A DNA stretch of 64,000 nucleotides from Brotonthovivens ammoniilytica (GCF_025566885.1 NZ_JAOQJQ010000003.1:1-64000); one strand, 5' to 3'. Positions 27,172 to 35,783 are shown, numbered from the stretch's first letter. Numbers and translations are program-made. Notes: generated by a model not told the origin, from the sequence alone.

Positions 27172-27909
27172 TTAGGCAAAAATCCGGGGAGTGGTTTTGC
27201 TTCCCCAGGGTTTTGATTTTGCAAAGGGTTCCGGTGCCCCTAACTCTTCCCAGTGATCTCTCAGATAATAAGAAGGCATCACTTTATTCAGAATATGAAA
27301 TTCGTTCATATCATGATTCATAACGCCCAGGCCGATTTCCATGGGGAACATAGCTGTTACTTGCTCTGGTGGAAGCTCCAGAGTATCTCCAAGCCAGTAA
27401 TGATTCCGAAGCACGAGACCGTAAGGGGTATCCCGGCCAACGCCGACGTACTGCCCTCCCACAGGGCGCCCTTTTGGATCACGGATGCATTTATCCCAGT
27501 CTCCAAGGTTGCAGCAGGAATAGAGAACCACATCCGCCTCGCCTTGTTCTTTTGCTTTTGTCAGTTTGTCCCCAAAGAGCTCATAAGGATCCAGATACAT
27601 CAGTGTTGCTTCTGTAGCAGAACCAGCCATCATTTCCCGTGCTTTGTGTGTGGTACCCTCAACACACCCGTCTTTATGTCCGGGCTGGATTTCTGCCCAT
27701 TCAGAATATAAATGAGCGCCAGGATGCCATAAACGGTATTCGTCGGTATCCGGCTGCATACCAAACCAGTGGGCCAGCATATCAGAGGTACAATTTTCCA
27801 GCAGCGACATAACTGCAATGTGCAGACCGCCGCTTGATAAGCGTTCCACTCCGGTTTCCAGCGGCAGCGGGGCAATACTTAATAAAGATTCACATTCTTC
27901 AAATCTCAT
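27172..27909 (-). CDS. PhlG-type C-C hydrolase homologue, short form A
   Basis: 245 residues of the DAPG/phloretin hydrolase family, about 45 residues shorter at the N-terminus than the protein at 8440. Candidate zinc ligands are H66 (RLWHPGAH), E92 (THKARE) and H199 in H-D-M-N-E-F, the motif shared by all three copies. H170 (LRNHYWLG) is a further candidate. The product is probably a cytoplasmic hydrolase releasing an acyl group from a polyhydroxylated ring, but the ring substrate is not known. Divergent from a LysR gene (28074) across 164 bases. Ribosome site GGAGG precedes the start. Confidence 0.8.
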   Translation of the reverse strand: MRFEECESLLSIAPLPLETGVERLSSGGLHIAVMSLLENCTSDMLAHWFGMQPDTDEYRLWHPGAHLYSEWAEIQPGHKDGCVEGTTHKAREMMAGSATEATLMYLDPYELFGDKLTKAKEQGEADVVLYSCCNLGDWDKCIRDPKGRPVGGQYVGVGRDTPYGLVLRNHYWLGDTLELPPEQVTAMFPMEIGLGVMNHDMNEFHILNKVMPSYYLRDHWEELGAPEPFAKSKPWGSKTTPRIFA

Positions 27910-28073
27910 GATAAAAACCTCCTGTATTAGAATAATATGATTGTACTGCTAAAAAGCCGCAGTGGTGTTGCATAGACGGGAATGTATGTCTTGTTTCTTG
28001 CAATGCAGATATAGCTTATTTATACTAAAGAAAAGGTCGAATCATACTGCTTTAGAATACGAAGGGGGATTAG

Positions 28074-28970
28074 ATGGATATTCAGCAAATGAAATATTTT
28101 TTGAAGCTGGCAGAAAATTTGAATTATACAAATACTGCCCGGGAACTGAATCTTTCGGTTTCTTCTTTAAGCCGCCAGATTGTGGCCATTGAAACAGAAT
28201 TGAATGTTCAGCTGTTTTTCCGCGACAATAAAAATGTCCGCCTGACAACGTGCGGAGAATATTTTAAAAACCGGTTATCGGATATATACAGGGACTATCA
28301 GCAGACCATCCAGAATACACAGAGAATCTATCAGGGAATCAGCGGGCATATTTCCTGTGGAATACTGGATGATATTACCCTTAACGGTGTGATGCAGGAG
28401 AACTTCCATGATTTTACAAGGAAACATCCTGACTGTGCGGTTGATTTGTCCAGAGGGTCTTTTGGACAGCTTCTGGAGGGATTGAAAAAAGGGACCTATG
28501 ATTGTATTATCAGCTACTTTTTTGCGCTGGATCACATTATTTCTCTGAAATATAAGGTGATCGAGGATATGAAAGAAGGGATCTTGATTTCATCAAAAAA
28601 CCCCCTTTCCGATGAGCCTTGTTTTTGGCCGGAGAAGTTTAAGAACCAAACATTTATCATTGTGTCAGGTGATGATAATGACTATGCTTTTGGGGGTCCG
28701 GTACAGTTTTGTCAAAAATATGGATTTTATCCGAAGATTCGTACCGTGCCGGATATTGATACGGCAACACTTCTTGTGGAGGCGGGGCTTGGAGTATCCT
28801 TTACCTATGAGAAAAGCATAGGTTCTTATAATCCGGCGTTGAAATTTCTGCCCCTGAAAGAGGACGAGATTATGACATCTGCACCATTTGTGGTTCTTGC
28901 CTGGAGTGAAAACATCAATAATCCGGCTGCGGAGAGTTTTATAGAAGAATTTCGGGGAAAAAGGGGATAG
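28074..28970 (+). CDS. LysR-family regulator, divergent from hydrolase A
   Basis: 298 residues. N-terminal helix-turn-helix (ARELNLSVSSLSRQIVAIETELN), then an effector-binding domain. Divergent from the hydrolase at 27172, so likely its regulator. Close to the LysR at 24068 in the DNA-binding half. Start after AAGGGGGATTAG. Confidence 0.9.
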   Translation: MDIQQMKYFLKLAENLNYTNTARELNLSVSSLSRQIVAIETELNVQLFFRDNKNVRLTTCGEYFKNRLSDIYRDYQQTIQNTQRIYQGISGHISCGILDDITLNGVMQENFHDFTRKHPDCAVDLSRGSFGQLLEGLKKGTYDCIISYFFALDHIISLKYKVIEDMKEGILISSKNPLSDEPCFWPEKFKNQTFIIVSGDDNDYAFGGPVQFCQKYGFYPKIRTVPDIDTATLLVEAGLGVSFTYEKSIGSYNPALKFLPLKEDEIMTSAPFVVLAWSENINNPAAESFIEEFRGKRG

Positions 28971-29011
28971 GTGAAGGTTAGAATAATCAGAATATATAAA
29001 GGAGTATCAGG

Positions 29012-29608
29012 ATGCCGCTTGACCGAAAAAAACAAAAGGGTTTTTATACTAGAGAAGCTATAAAAAGAGAATATGCTGAATTATGCTGCAAATTAAAAAC
29101 TCATCATGTTCCGGTTAAGGAATTATGCAGCAGTATTCCCATTTCCAGAAATACATTTTATATGTATTTTGCAGATATCGCTTCGGTAGCCGATGAGATT
29201 GAAGAAGAGTTGATAAATGGATTTCTGACTATTTATGACGAGTTTTCTGAAACAGATTTCAGCAGTTATCAGAGGGGGGAGGTGCTTCCCATTTTTATGG
29301 ATACACTGCTATTTATAAAATTGAATAATATGTATTTTCGTGCCTTTGCGGGAAAAATACCGGATTATTACTTTATTGAAAGCTGGAAAAAGATTATTAT
29401 TGGTCACTTTAAAGAGCGCTGGAAAAGACAGAACGTACATTATGAAAATGAAGATCTTGTTTTGGAAACAACTGCTATGAGTGCCATTGCAGCGTATTCT
29501 TACTGGCTGGAAAATGAGGATAAAATAAATCTTATGGAAATGTGTAAATTTCTGGGAGGAATGATTTTTTATGAACAACTGACTTTAAGTAATAGAATTG
29601 AAAAATAA
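29012..29608 (+). CDS. TetR-like regulator
   Basis: 198 residues. Helix-turn-helix at about 30-65 (KELCSSIPISRNTFYMYFADI), then a variable helical ligand domain with several aromatic residues (YFRAFAGKIPDYYF). It follows the LysR gene by 41 bases and is similar in layout to the TetR gene at 7800. It is convergent with the third hydrolase and may control it. Confidence 0.8.
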   Translation: MPLDRKKQKGFYTREAIKREYAELCCKLKTHHVPVKELCSSIPISRNTFYMYFADIASVADEIEEELINGFLTIYDEFSETDFSSYQRGEVLPIFMDTLLFIKLNNMYFRAFAGKIPDYYFIESWKKIIIGHFKERWKRQNVHYENEDLVLETTAMSAIAAYSYWLENEDKINLMEMCKFLGGMIFYEQLTLSNRIEK

Positions 29609-29635
29609 AAAAGAATTTATTTACATAAACTGATG

Positions 29636-29677
29636 AAAATACAGCATAACAGTGTTTTAGCTATTATGCTGTATTTT
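29636..29677. terminator. Bidirectional terminator
   Basis: Perfect 14-bp stem AAAATACAGCATAA / TTATGCTGTATTTT between the convergent TetR gene and hydrolase B. Confidence 0.85.
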
Positions 29678-29754
29678 CTTTGGGTAAGTTTATGCTTCAA
29701 TTTTATTGATAATAACTGGTTTCGTATCTGATATTTTTATAAGTATTCTGTTTA

Positions 29755-30495
29755 CTATGCAAACAGTTTTGGACTCAGTGTCAGAGCTTTTGGATCTGAT
29801 ACGGAATAGGGCTCTGGAGCTCCAAGTTTTTCCCAGTTATCGCGAAGATAGCAGGGAGGAATTGCTTTTCCAAGGATGTGGAATTCATTTGAATCATGCT
29901 CCATAAGATATAAAGCAAATTCTTCTGATACCATCTTTTCAATTTCCTCGCGCGGCAGATTCATTTCATCTCCCAGCCAGTAATGATTTCTGAGGACAAG
30001 TCCGTATGCTGTATTCCGCCCTACACCAACATACTGCATCATAGCGGGGTAGCCTTTTTCATTTCTTGAAATTTCGTCCCATTTTCCGGGGCAGGCCCAG
30101 CCATACAGTACTACATCAGCATCACCGCGTGCTTTTGCTTCATCCAGTTTTTCACCAAATAATTCACGGGGATCAAGATATTTTAACTGCATTTCCATTA
30201 CTTCTGATGCTCCCAGGGATTCTCTGATAAAATGAGTTGTTCCGATTACATTTCCAGGTACATGATCGGGTTCATATTCTCCCCAGGTGGAATATTTGTG
30301 TGCTCCGGGGTGCCATAGACGATAACCGTCTGTATCACACTCAGATCCAAACCACCATTCCAGCATTTCGGCTGTACAGTTTTCTAAGCACATTCTGACA
30401 GCTACGTGCATGCCACCGCTTTCAAGTCTCTCTACACCGGTTTCTAATACAAGGGATTTGCGGTTTAATAATGCATCACATTCTCTGAATCTCAT
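29755..30495 (-). CDS. PhlG-type C-C hydrolase homologue, short form B
   Basis: 246 residues, clearly a paralogue of 27172 (shared LETGVERL, RLWHPGAH, YLDPxELFG, YVGVGR, YGLVLRNHYWLGD, LGAPEP). Candidate zinc ligands H66, E92 and H200 (H-D-S-N-E-F), with H171. A conserved active site with different surface loops suggests a related but distinct acylphenol substrate. Start preceded by AGGAGGTAACAG. Last gene of the island. Confidence 0.8.
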   Translation of the reverse strand: MRFRECDALLNRKSLVLETGVERLESGGMHVAVRMCLENCTAEMLEWWFGSECDTDGYRLWHPGAHKYSTWGEYEPDHVPGNVIGTTHFIRESLGASEVMEMQLKYLDPRELFGEKLDEAKARGDADVVLYGWACPGKWDEISRNEKGYPAMMQYVGVGRNTAYGLVLRNHYWLGDEMNLPREEIEKMVSEEFALYLMEHDSNEFHILGKAIPPCYLRDNWEKLGAPEPYSVSDPKALTLSPKLFA

Positions 30496-30645
30496 TTACT
30501 GTTACCTCCTGTTTTTTTGATACTTTAATTGTAGACTTTTGATTTCGATTTTAACAGGACACCCAGAGGGCAGAGTGTAATCAAAAGCTATGCGGCAGAA
30601 GAGCGGGACTTGAATTAGTTGGAACGTAAATATTTTATAAATCAG

Positions 30646-30674
30646 TTGAAAATAATGTGTATAGTGTGTATAAT
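30646..30674 (+). promoter_or_regulatory. Promoter of hicAB
   Basis: TTGAAA (30646) and TATAAT (30669) with a 17-base spacer. GTGTATA occurs twice across the -10 region (30658, 30666), a possible HicB operator. Confidence 0.65.
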
Positions 30675-30697
30675 TTAGTTAAAATAAGGAGGAGGGA

Positions 30698-30868
30698 ATG
30701 AAGCAAAGGGATTTAGTAAAGAAATTGAAAAGGGCCGGTTTTCAATTTGAACGGCACGGAAGGAGCCATGACGTTTATGTCCGAGGTTCTGATACAGAAG
30801 AAATCCCTAGACATAAGGAAATAAATGAACAACTTGCGAAAGCTATTATAAAAAAATGGGGATTATAA
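30698..30868 (+). CDS. hicA: HicA toxin (mRNA interferase)
   Basis: 56 residues, normal for HicA: a double-stranded RNA-binding-like fold with the catalytic His in GFQFERHGRSHDVYV and the family ending IPRHKEINEQLAKAIIKKWGL in part. It cleaves mRNA when free of HicB. Preceded by AAGGAGGAGGGA. The hicB gene follows 58 bases later, toxin first as is usual for this family. Confidence 0.88.
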   Translation: MKQRDLVKKLKRAGFQFERHGRSHDVYVRGSDTEEIPRHKEINEQLAKAIIKKWGL

Positions 30869-30926
30869 AAATATAATCTTAAAAAGTACACATAGATAAA
30901 AATAAAAAGAAAAGGTGTGGTGTGAA

Positions 30927-31340
30927 ATGAAAAAAATTTATCCTGTTATTTTTACTGCCGCAGATTCCGGAGTATTGGTTGAGGTGCCGGATTTGGAAAT
31001 TTTAACAGAAGGAAAAAATATGCCTGATGCATTTGATATGGCAAGAGATGCTATTGGATTAAAGGGAATTTCATTTCTTGATCGTAATATCGCTATTCCT
31101 GAACCCTCTGACTTAAATGAGATTGATCTGGAAAAGTCCGTATTTAAAGAAGAAGGAGAAGCTGTTGTTTCTTATGTAGATATTGATTTTTTAGAATATC
31201 AGAGAAAGAATGATAATAGATCAGTAAGAAGAAATGTGACATTGCCGAATTGGTTAAATAAAGAGGCTGAGGCAGCACATTTAAACGTTTCTAAAATATT
31301 ACAGGAGGCTTTGATGTCAAGACTGGGAGTATCTAAGTAA
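30927..31340 (+). CDS. hicB: HicB antitoxin
   Basis: About 137 residues. The N-terminal partial RNase H fold (MKKIYPVIFTAADSGVLVEVPD) covers HicA, and a C-terminal ribbon-helix-helix (RRNVTLPNWLNKEAEAAHLNVSKILQEAL) binds DNA for autoregulation. I prefer the ATG at 30927 over a GTG 12 bases upstream. A terminator follows at 31408. Confidence 0.88.
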   Translation: MKKIYPVIFTAADSGVLVEVPDLEILTEGKNMPDAFDMARDAIGLKGISFLDRNIAIPEPSDLNEIDLEKSVFKEEGEAVVSYVDIDFLEYQRKNDNRSVRRNVTLPNWLNKEAEAAHLNVSKILQEALMSRLGVSK

Positions 31341-31407
31341 ATGGAGGATACAACTTAAAGTGAATAGATCTTGAAAATTTAAAATTTCTGCATTATACTG
31401 GTGTTAC

Positions 31408-31440
31408 AACCCCTCATATAAAGCAATATGAGGGGTTTTT
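31408..31440 (+). terminator. Terminator of hicAB
   Basis: Perfect 12-bp stem AACCCCTCATAT / ATATGAGGGGTT followed by TTT. Confidence 0.85.
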
Positions 31441-31482
31441 CACTCATTCACTTATAAAATTCTCAGGAGAAACGATGCTAAA

Positions 31483-31920
31483 ATGGAAGATTTTTTATAT
31501 GTTTTAAAAATGGAATTAGATGGAAAGCTGACGCAGGAGCAGATTGCCCATCAATTGGATTTATATAGAAATTATATTATAGAAGAAATGGGAAAAAATA
31601 AAACCGAGGAACAGGTTTTGCGCAAACTTGGCGATCCTGTACTAATCTGTAAATTGATTGTTGAATCTTATGAAAAAAGAGAGAAACAGCAGCGGAAGGA
31701 AGAGGAGAAAAAACATCCAAAAACGGCGGAAGAAATCAATGCAGAGATAAAAAATCCGGAGCACGGGCTTCATGCGGAATTTAAGGAAAATGAAGGTTGG
31801 GATATCCGCCTTGGCAGATTAAAGTTAAATTCCTGGTACGGGACGTTAATTATTCTTGGTGTGGTATTATTGGTATTTGTAATTTTATCAACACTTTTTC
31901 CGGGACTTCGCAGAGGATAA
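31483..31920 (+). CDS. HAAS/DUF1700-type small membrane protein
   Basis: 145 residues. The N-terminal HAAS-like helical domain (residues 1-50, EEQVLRKLGDPVLICK) is followed by a Lys/Glu-rich linker and one membrane helix near the C-terminus (YGTLIILGVVLLVFVILSTLF). Proteins of this type often pair with PadR or ECF regulators, none of which is adjacent here. Function unknown; likely envelope-associated. Confidence 0.7.
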   Translation: MEDFLYVLKMELDGKLTQEQIAHQLDLYRNYIIEEMGKNKTEEQVLRKLGDPVLICKLIVESYEKREKQQRKEEEKKHPKTAEEINAEIKNPEHGLHAEFKENEGWDIRLGRLKLNSWYGTLIILGVVLLVFVILSTLFPGLRRG

Positions 31921-31970
31921 CAGCTATAAGGAAATCAGAGGGATTTCCTGTAAAAGAATAAATAAAAGAG

Positions 31971-32001
31971 AAAAGACCAATGGGGGAGCCATTGGTCTTT
32001 T
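31971..32001 (+). terminator. Terminator after the HAAS gene
   Basis: Perfect 13-bp stem AAAAGACCAATGG / CCATTGGTCTTTT with a 5-base loop. A smaller hairpin GGAAATC-AGAG-GGATTTCC lies at 31930. Confidence 0.85.
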
Positions 32002-32181
32002 CTATGAGGGGAGTATAAATAATTAATAAGGGGTATAACTAAAAAGAATTTTTGAAGGTAAAATTCTTTTCAAAATGCATTATATACTATTCCAATTGAA
32101 ATTGCAAACAAAATGTATGAATATTTGCATTCTATTTGAGAAATAATAGGAACGTAATTTATGATAGGAGGCAATTTCAAA

Positions 32182-32370
32182 ATGGCAAAAAATTCAGAAA
32201 CAAATAAAAACGCTTATGTAACAGAATATGAAGCAAATGAGTATACTGATTCCAGCAGCAACTGCGGGAAAAACAGTTCTCAGAACTGCGGAAAAAACAG
32301 CAGCAAAAATAACAGCAAAAACAGCAGTAAAAACAAAGCTTCAAACAAAAACTCCTCAAACTGCAGATAA
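32182..32370 (+). CDS. Asn/Lys/Ser-rich low-complexity small protein
   Basis: 62 residues. After a 25-residue ordinary N-terminus the protein is almost only Asn, Ser, Lys and a few Cys (NCGKNSSQNCGKNSSKNN), encoded by a degenerate AAC/AGC/AAA microrepeat. AGGAGG at 32165 supports translation. I do not recognise a family. Spore-coat-associated or small acid-soluble-type proteins in Clostridia can look like this, but I would not assign it. Confidence 0.6.
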   Translation: MAKNSETNKNAYVTEYEANEYTDSSSNCGKNSSQNCGKNSSKNNSKNSSKNKASNKNSSNCR

Positions 32371-32398
32371 CACATTTAAGACAACTGAATATGATATA

Positions 32399-32430
32399 AA
32401 AAACAGGTTACAGTTTGTAGCCTGTTTTTT
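32399..32430 (+). terminator. Terminator after the small Asn-rich gene
   Basis: AAAAACAGGTTAC / GTAGCCTGTTTTTT, directly followed by repeat copy 2. Confidence 0.85.
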
Positions 32431-32431
32431 A

Positions 32432-32511
32432 CTCTATAGGAAATACTGTGTTGTGATAAAGCTGGAAAGTACCGATTCCTATAGAGCAAAAAAACGCTCC
32501 GCTGTGGAACG
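32432..32511. repeat. Intergenic palindromic repeat, copy 2
   Basis: 55-base element 32432-32486 with the same CTCTATAGGAA / TTCCTATAGAG ends and nearly the same core as 19619-19673, then a shared tail (CAAAAAAACGCT, GCTGTGG). Downstream is a second hairpin with GCTCCGC / GCGGAGC and a short GTCGC-AAAA-GCGAC hairpin with T-run before the rhodanese gene. Confidence 0.75.
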
Positions 32512-32581
32512 CACTGCGGCGGAGCGGAGTCATGTCGCAAAAGCGACCTTTTTTATTTGACATACAGACTGGAGTGTAAGG

Positions 32582-32890
32582 ATGAATATTTGTATGATGA
32601 AGGCAAAGGAGCTGGACTATTACAAAAATGAGAAAGGCGGAATCCTTATTGATTTAAGAGGTGCAGGTGAATACCGGAAAGATCATATACCTGGAGCTGT
32701 TAATGTTCCGTATGACACACTGGAGAGATTTGCAGCAGTGTCTGATAAACGCCAGCTTTATCTGCTGTACTGCGACCGGGGAATTATGAGTCTGAAGGCG
32801 GCCAGAAGGCTGGCAAGAGAAGGATACCAGATCTGCGCTCTGGCAGGAGGCTTAAAAGCTTACCGGGAATGGCAGATATATGCTGATTGA
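32582..32890 (+). CDS. Rhodanese-domain protein
   Basis: 102 residues, a single rhodanese fold (LIDLRGAGEYRKDHIPGAVNVP) with the active-site loop YCDRGIMS, so the sulfur-carrying Cys is present. Cytoplasmic persulfide carrier; partner unknown. It starts after a GTAAGG-type weak site and lies 115 bases before the rRNA methyltransferase gene. Confidence 0.85.
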   Translation: MNICMMKAKELDYYKNEKGGILIDLRGAGEYRKDHIPGAVNVPYDTLERFAAVSDKRQLYLLYCDRGIMSLKAARRLAREGYQICALAGGLKAYREWQIYAD

Positions 32891-33005
32891 CAGCGGAAGA
32901 AGAAACCGTTATGATTAAATAAATTCTGACTTTTTTCACATGAAAACAGCAGAAAACATGAGACAAAAGAGGGGAAGCATGGACTTGATTTCATGCAGAA
33001 GATGA

Positions 33006-34160
33006 ATGAAACTATTTGAATTAACGGCGCCGTGCCATTTTGGGATGGAGGCAGTTTTAAAAAAAGAAATATATGATCTTGGATATGAAATTATACAGGT
33101 CGAGGATGGAAGAGTAACTTTTGAGGGGGACTCAGAGGCTGTCTGCAGAGCTAATATTTTTCTGCGGACAGCTGAAAGGGTGCTGTTAAAGACTGGAAGT
33201 TTTCAGGCAGTAACTTTTGATGAACTATTTGAAGCTGTCAAGGCTATTCCATGGGAGCAGTATCTGCCGGAAAATGCCAGGTTCTGGGTGGCCAAAGCGT
33301 CCTCTGTAAAAAGTAAGCTGTTCAGTCCTTCAGATATTCAGTCAATTGTAAAAAAAGCCATTGTAGAACGACTGAAATACATATATAAAAAAGAATGGTT
33401 TGATGAGGATGGGGCCTCATATCCCATTCGGATTTTTCTAATGAAGGATCAGGTAACTATAGGACTGGATACAACAGGCGAGTCCCTCCACAAAAGAGGC
33501 TACCGTACCATGACAAGTAAAGCTCCGGTCAGCGAAACGCTGGCGGCAGCGCTGATTATGCTGACGCCGTGGCGCCGGGAGCGGATTTTAGTGGATCCAT
33601 TCTGCGGCAGTGGAACATTTCCCATTGAGGCGGCGATGATGGCTGCCGGGATAGCTCCGGGAATGAAACGGGAATTTCTGGCGGAAAACTGGACAAATCT
33701 GATAGAGAAGGAGCTCTGGAAGGAGTGCCGGCAGGAAGCAGCGGAGATGATTGACCTGGATATTAAAACAGATATCCAAGGGTATGATCTTGATCCGGAT
33801 GTGATAAAAGCCGCAAGAGAAAATGCAAAAAGAGCAGGAGTAGAGAAGCTGATACATTTTCAGCAGAGGGATGTGGCGCAGCTGAATCATCCCAAAAAAT
33901 ACGGATTTATTATTACGAATCCTCCTTATGGCCAGCGTCTGGAAGAAAAGGATGCCCTGCCGGCTCTTTACAAAGAAATGGGGAAGGCTTTTTCTCGGCT
34001 GGATGACTGGTCGGAATATGTGATTACCTCCTATGAAGAGGCGGAACGTTATATTGGCAGGAAAGCGGATAAAAACCGAAAGCTGTATAACGGAATGCTG
34101 AAAACCTATTACTATCAGTTTCTGGGTCCGAAACCGCCGAAAAAAAAGAAAGAAAAGTAA
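33006..34160 (+). CDS. THUMP-domain class I RNA methyltransferase (RlmL/YpsC type)
   Basis: 384 residues. An N-terminal THUMP RNA-binding region (residues 1-155) precedes a Rossmann methyltransferase with LVDPFCGSGTFPIEAA as SAM motif I and NPPYGQR as the catalytic N6/N2-guanine motif IV. It most likely makes m2G in 23S rRNA. The C-terminus ends in a Lys-rich tail (PKPPKKKKEK). It starts with AGAAGATGAATGAAA. It forms a likely operon with rdgB and the phosphoesterase gene. Confidence 0.9.
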   Translation: MKLFELTAPCHFGMEAVLKKEIYDLGYEIIQVEDGRVTFEGDSEAVCRANIFLRTAERVLLKTGSFQAVTFDELFEAVKAIPWEQYLPENARFWVAKASSVKSKLFSPSDIQSIVKKAIVERLKYIYKKEWFDEDGASYPIRIFLMKDQVTIGLDTTGESLHKRGYRTMTSKAPVSETLAAALIMLTPWRRERILVDPFCGSGTFPIEAAMMAAGIAPGMKREFLAENWTNLIEKELWKECRQEAAEMIDLDIKTDIQGYDLDPDVIKAARENAKRAGVEKLIHFQQRDVAQLNHPKKYGFIITNPPYGQRLEEKDALPALYKEMGKAFSRLDDWSEYVITSYEEAERYIGRKADKNRKLYNGMLKTYYYQFLGPKPPKKKKEK

Positions 34161-34191
34161 TTTTACGTAAGAAGGAGAAACAGCAGGAATT

Positions 34192-34788
34192 ATGAAAAAA
34201 AGGATTGTATTTGCCACCGGAAATCAGAATAAGTTAAAAGAAATCAAAATGATTCTTGCAGATCTTTGTGCAGAGATTGTAACTATGAAAGAGGCGGGAA
34301 TTGATATAGAGATTGTGGAAGACGGAACAACCTTTGAGGAAAATGCCAGGATAAAAGCTCAGGCAGTGGCAGAACATTGTGATGATATTGTTCTTGCCGA
34401 TGATTCCGGCCTTGAAATTGACTATCTGAATAAAGAGCCGGGAGTTTATTCCGCCCGTTATATGGGAGAAGACACTTCTTATGAAATTAAGAATAAGGCA
34501 TTACTTGGCAGATTAGAAGGCGTGCCTAAGGAGCAGCGTACTGCCCGGTTTGTGTGTGCTGTCTGCGCGGTGATTCCGGGATATGAACCGGTAACGGTAA
34601 GAGGAACTATTGAAGGGTATATCGGGTGGGAGCCGGCAGGAGAGCATGGATTTGGATATGATCCGATTTTTTATGTTCCGGATCTTGACTGTTCAACAGC
34701 TGAGCTGTCTCCGGAGGAGAAAAATAACAGAAGCCACAGAGGGAACGCGTTAAGAGCCATGAAAGAGGTATTAAAAGATTATCTTTAA
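34192..34788 (+). CDS. rdgB: RdgB/HAM1 XTP/dITP diphosphatase
   Basis: 198 residues. Start motif FATGNQNKLKEIK, the metal-binding and catalytic LADDSGLEIDYL, and the C-terminal substrate motif HGFGYDPIFYVPD with SHRGNALRAM. It hydrolyses ITP, XTP and their deoxy forms to keep them out of nucleic acids. All key residues are present. 31 bases after the methyltransferase gene. Confidence 0.95.
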   Translation: MKKRIVFATGNQNKLKEIKMILADLCAEIVTMKEAGIDIEIVEDGTTFEENARIKAQAVAEHCDDIVLADDSGLEIDYLNKEPGVYSARYMGEDTSYEIKNKALLGRLEGVPKEQRTARFVCAVCAVIPGYEPVTVRGTIEGYIGWEPAGEHGFGYDPIFYVPDLDCSTAELSPEEKNNRSHRGNALRAMKEVLKDYL

Positions 34789-34834
34789 ATTTGCAGATTA
34801 GAATAGCGGAATAAAAAAGGACGGATTTCATTTT

Positions 34835-35320
34835 ATGAAAATATTGGTTGTAAGTGATACCCACGGAAGACATGATTATCTGAAACGGGCTCTTGCCTTT
34901 GAACAGTCAGTAGACCGTATCCTTCATCTGGGAGATCTAGAAGGCGGAGAAGAGGAGATTTGTCAGCTGACATCCTGCCCGATAGATATGGTGAAGGGGA
35001 ATATGGACAGTCTTACCAATTTACATGAGGAGATGCTGGTTCAGGCAGAAGGCCGCAGGATTTTAATGCTGCACGGACATCATATGTGTCTGTCTTCCGG
35101 TAAAGAGAAATTATATAGAGCCGCGGCGGATTTTAATGCTGATATTGTTTTGTTCGGTCATACACATCAGCCATTGCTGGAAGAATACCATGGGATTACG
35201 CTGATGAATCCGGGGAGTATTTCATTTCCCCGACCTCTTGGGAAAACACCCTCTTATGGAGTGATTGAATTAAATCAGGGGAAAACGGATAAATTTGAGA
35301 TTCGGTATATTGTGGGATAA
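34835..35320 (+). CDS. YfcE/MJ0936-family metallophosphoesterase
   Basis: 161 residues with the calcineurin-like metal motifs in order: VVSDTHG, LHLGDLEG, VKGNMD, LMLHGHH and LFGHTHQP. Members hydrolyse phosphodiesters in vitro; the cellular substrate is unclear. It commonly sits next to rdgB in Firmicutes, as here. Ends before the tRNA operon. Confidence 0.92.
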   Translation: MKILVVSDTHGRHDYLKRALAFEQSVDRILHLGDLEGGEEEICQLTSCPIDMVKGNMDSLTNLHEEMLVQAEGRRILMLHGHHMCLSSGKEKLYRAAADFNADIVLFGHTHQPLLEEYHGITLMNPGSISFPRPLGKTPSYGVIELNQGKTDKFEIRYIVG

Positions 35321-35428
35321 TTTTATACATAATAAATAGATAAGGACAGGTATACATTTGGTTTCATTCCAGGATACGGAGGCTTTGTCATATTCTCGGC
35401 CGAAAATGTAAAAAAATAAAAAAAGATG

Positions 35429-35458
35429 TTGACATTTTTTGCAATTTTGGCATATAAT
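35429..35458 (+). promoter_or_regulatory. Strong sigma-70-type promoter of the tRNA operon
   Basis: TTGACA at 35429-35434 and TATAAT at 35453-35458 with an 18-base spacer, both perfect consensus. Drives the tRNA-Pro to tRNA-Lys unit. Confidence 0.85.
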
Positions 35459-35498
35459 ATATCTTGCGTTGTGCAGATGACGCAGAATAATTAAAGAA

Positions 35499-35573
35499 CG
35501 GGGTGTGGCTCAGCTTGGCTAGAGCGCCTGGTTTGGGACCAGGAGGTCGCAGGTTCGAATCCTGTCACCCCGA
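35499..35573 (+). tRNA. tRNA-Pro (TGG)
   Basis: Cloverleaf of 75 bases. Acceptor CGGGGTG pairs with CACCCCG, anticodon TGG. Confidence 0.95.
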
Positions 35574-35579
35574 TTGTAT

Positions 35580-35650
35580 GCGGGTGTAGTTCAATGGTAG
35601 AACACCAGCCTTCCAAGCTGGATACGTGGGTTCGATTCCCATCACCCGCT
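35580..35650 (+). tRNA. tRNA-Gly (TCC)
   Basis: Cloverleaf of 71 bases. Acceptor GCGGGTG pairs with CACCCGC, anticodon TCC. Confidence 0.95.
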
Positions 35651-35674
35651 TATTTTTCTGTAATTGTATAATAT

Positions 35675-35748
<74 letters not shown>

Positions 35749-35783
35749 TTTCGGAAAAATAAAACAGTGAAAGATTTTTTATG

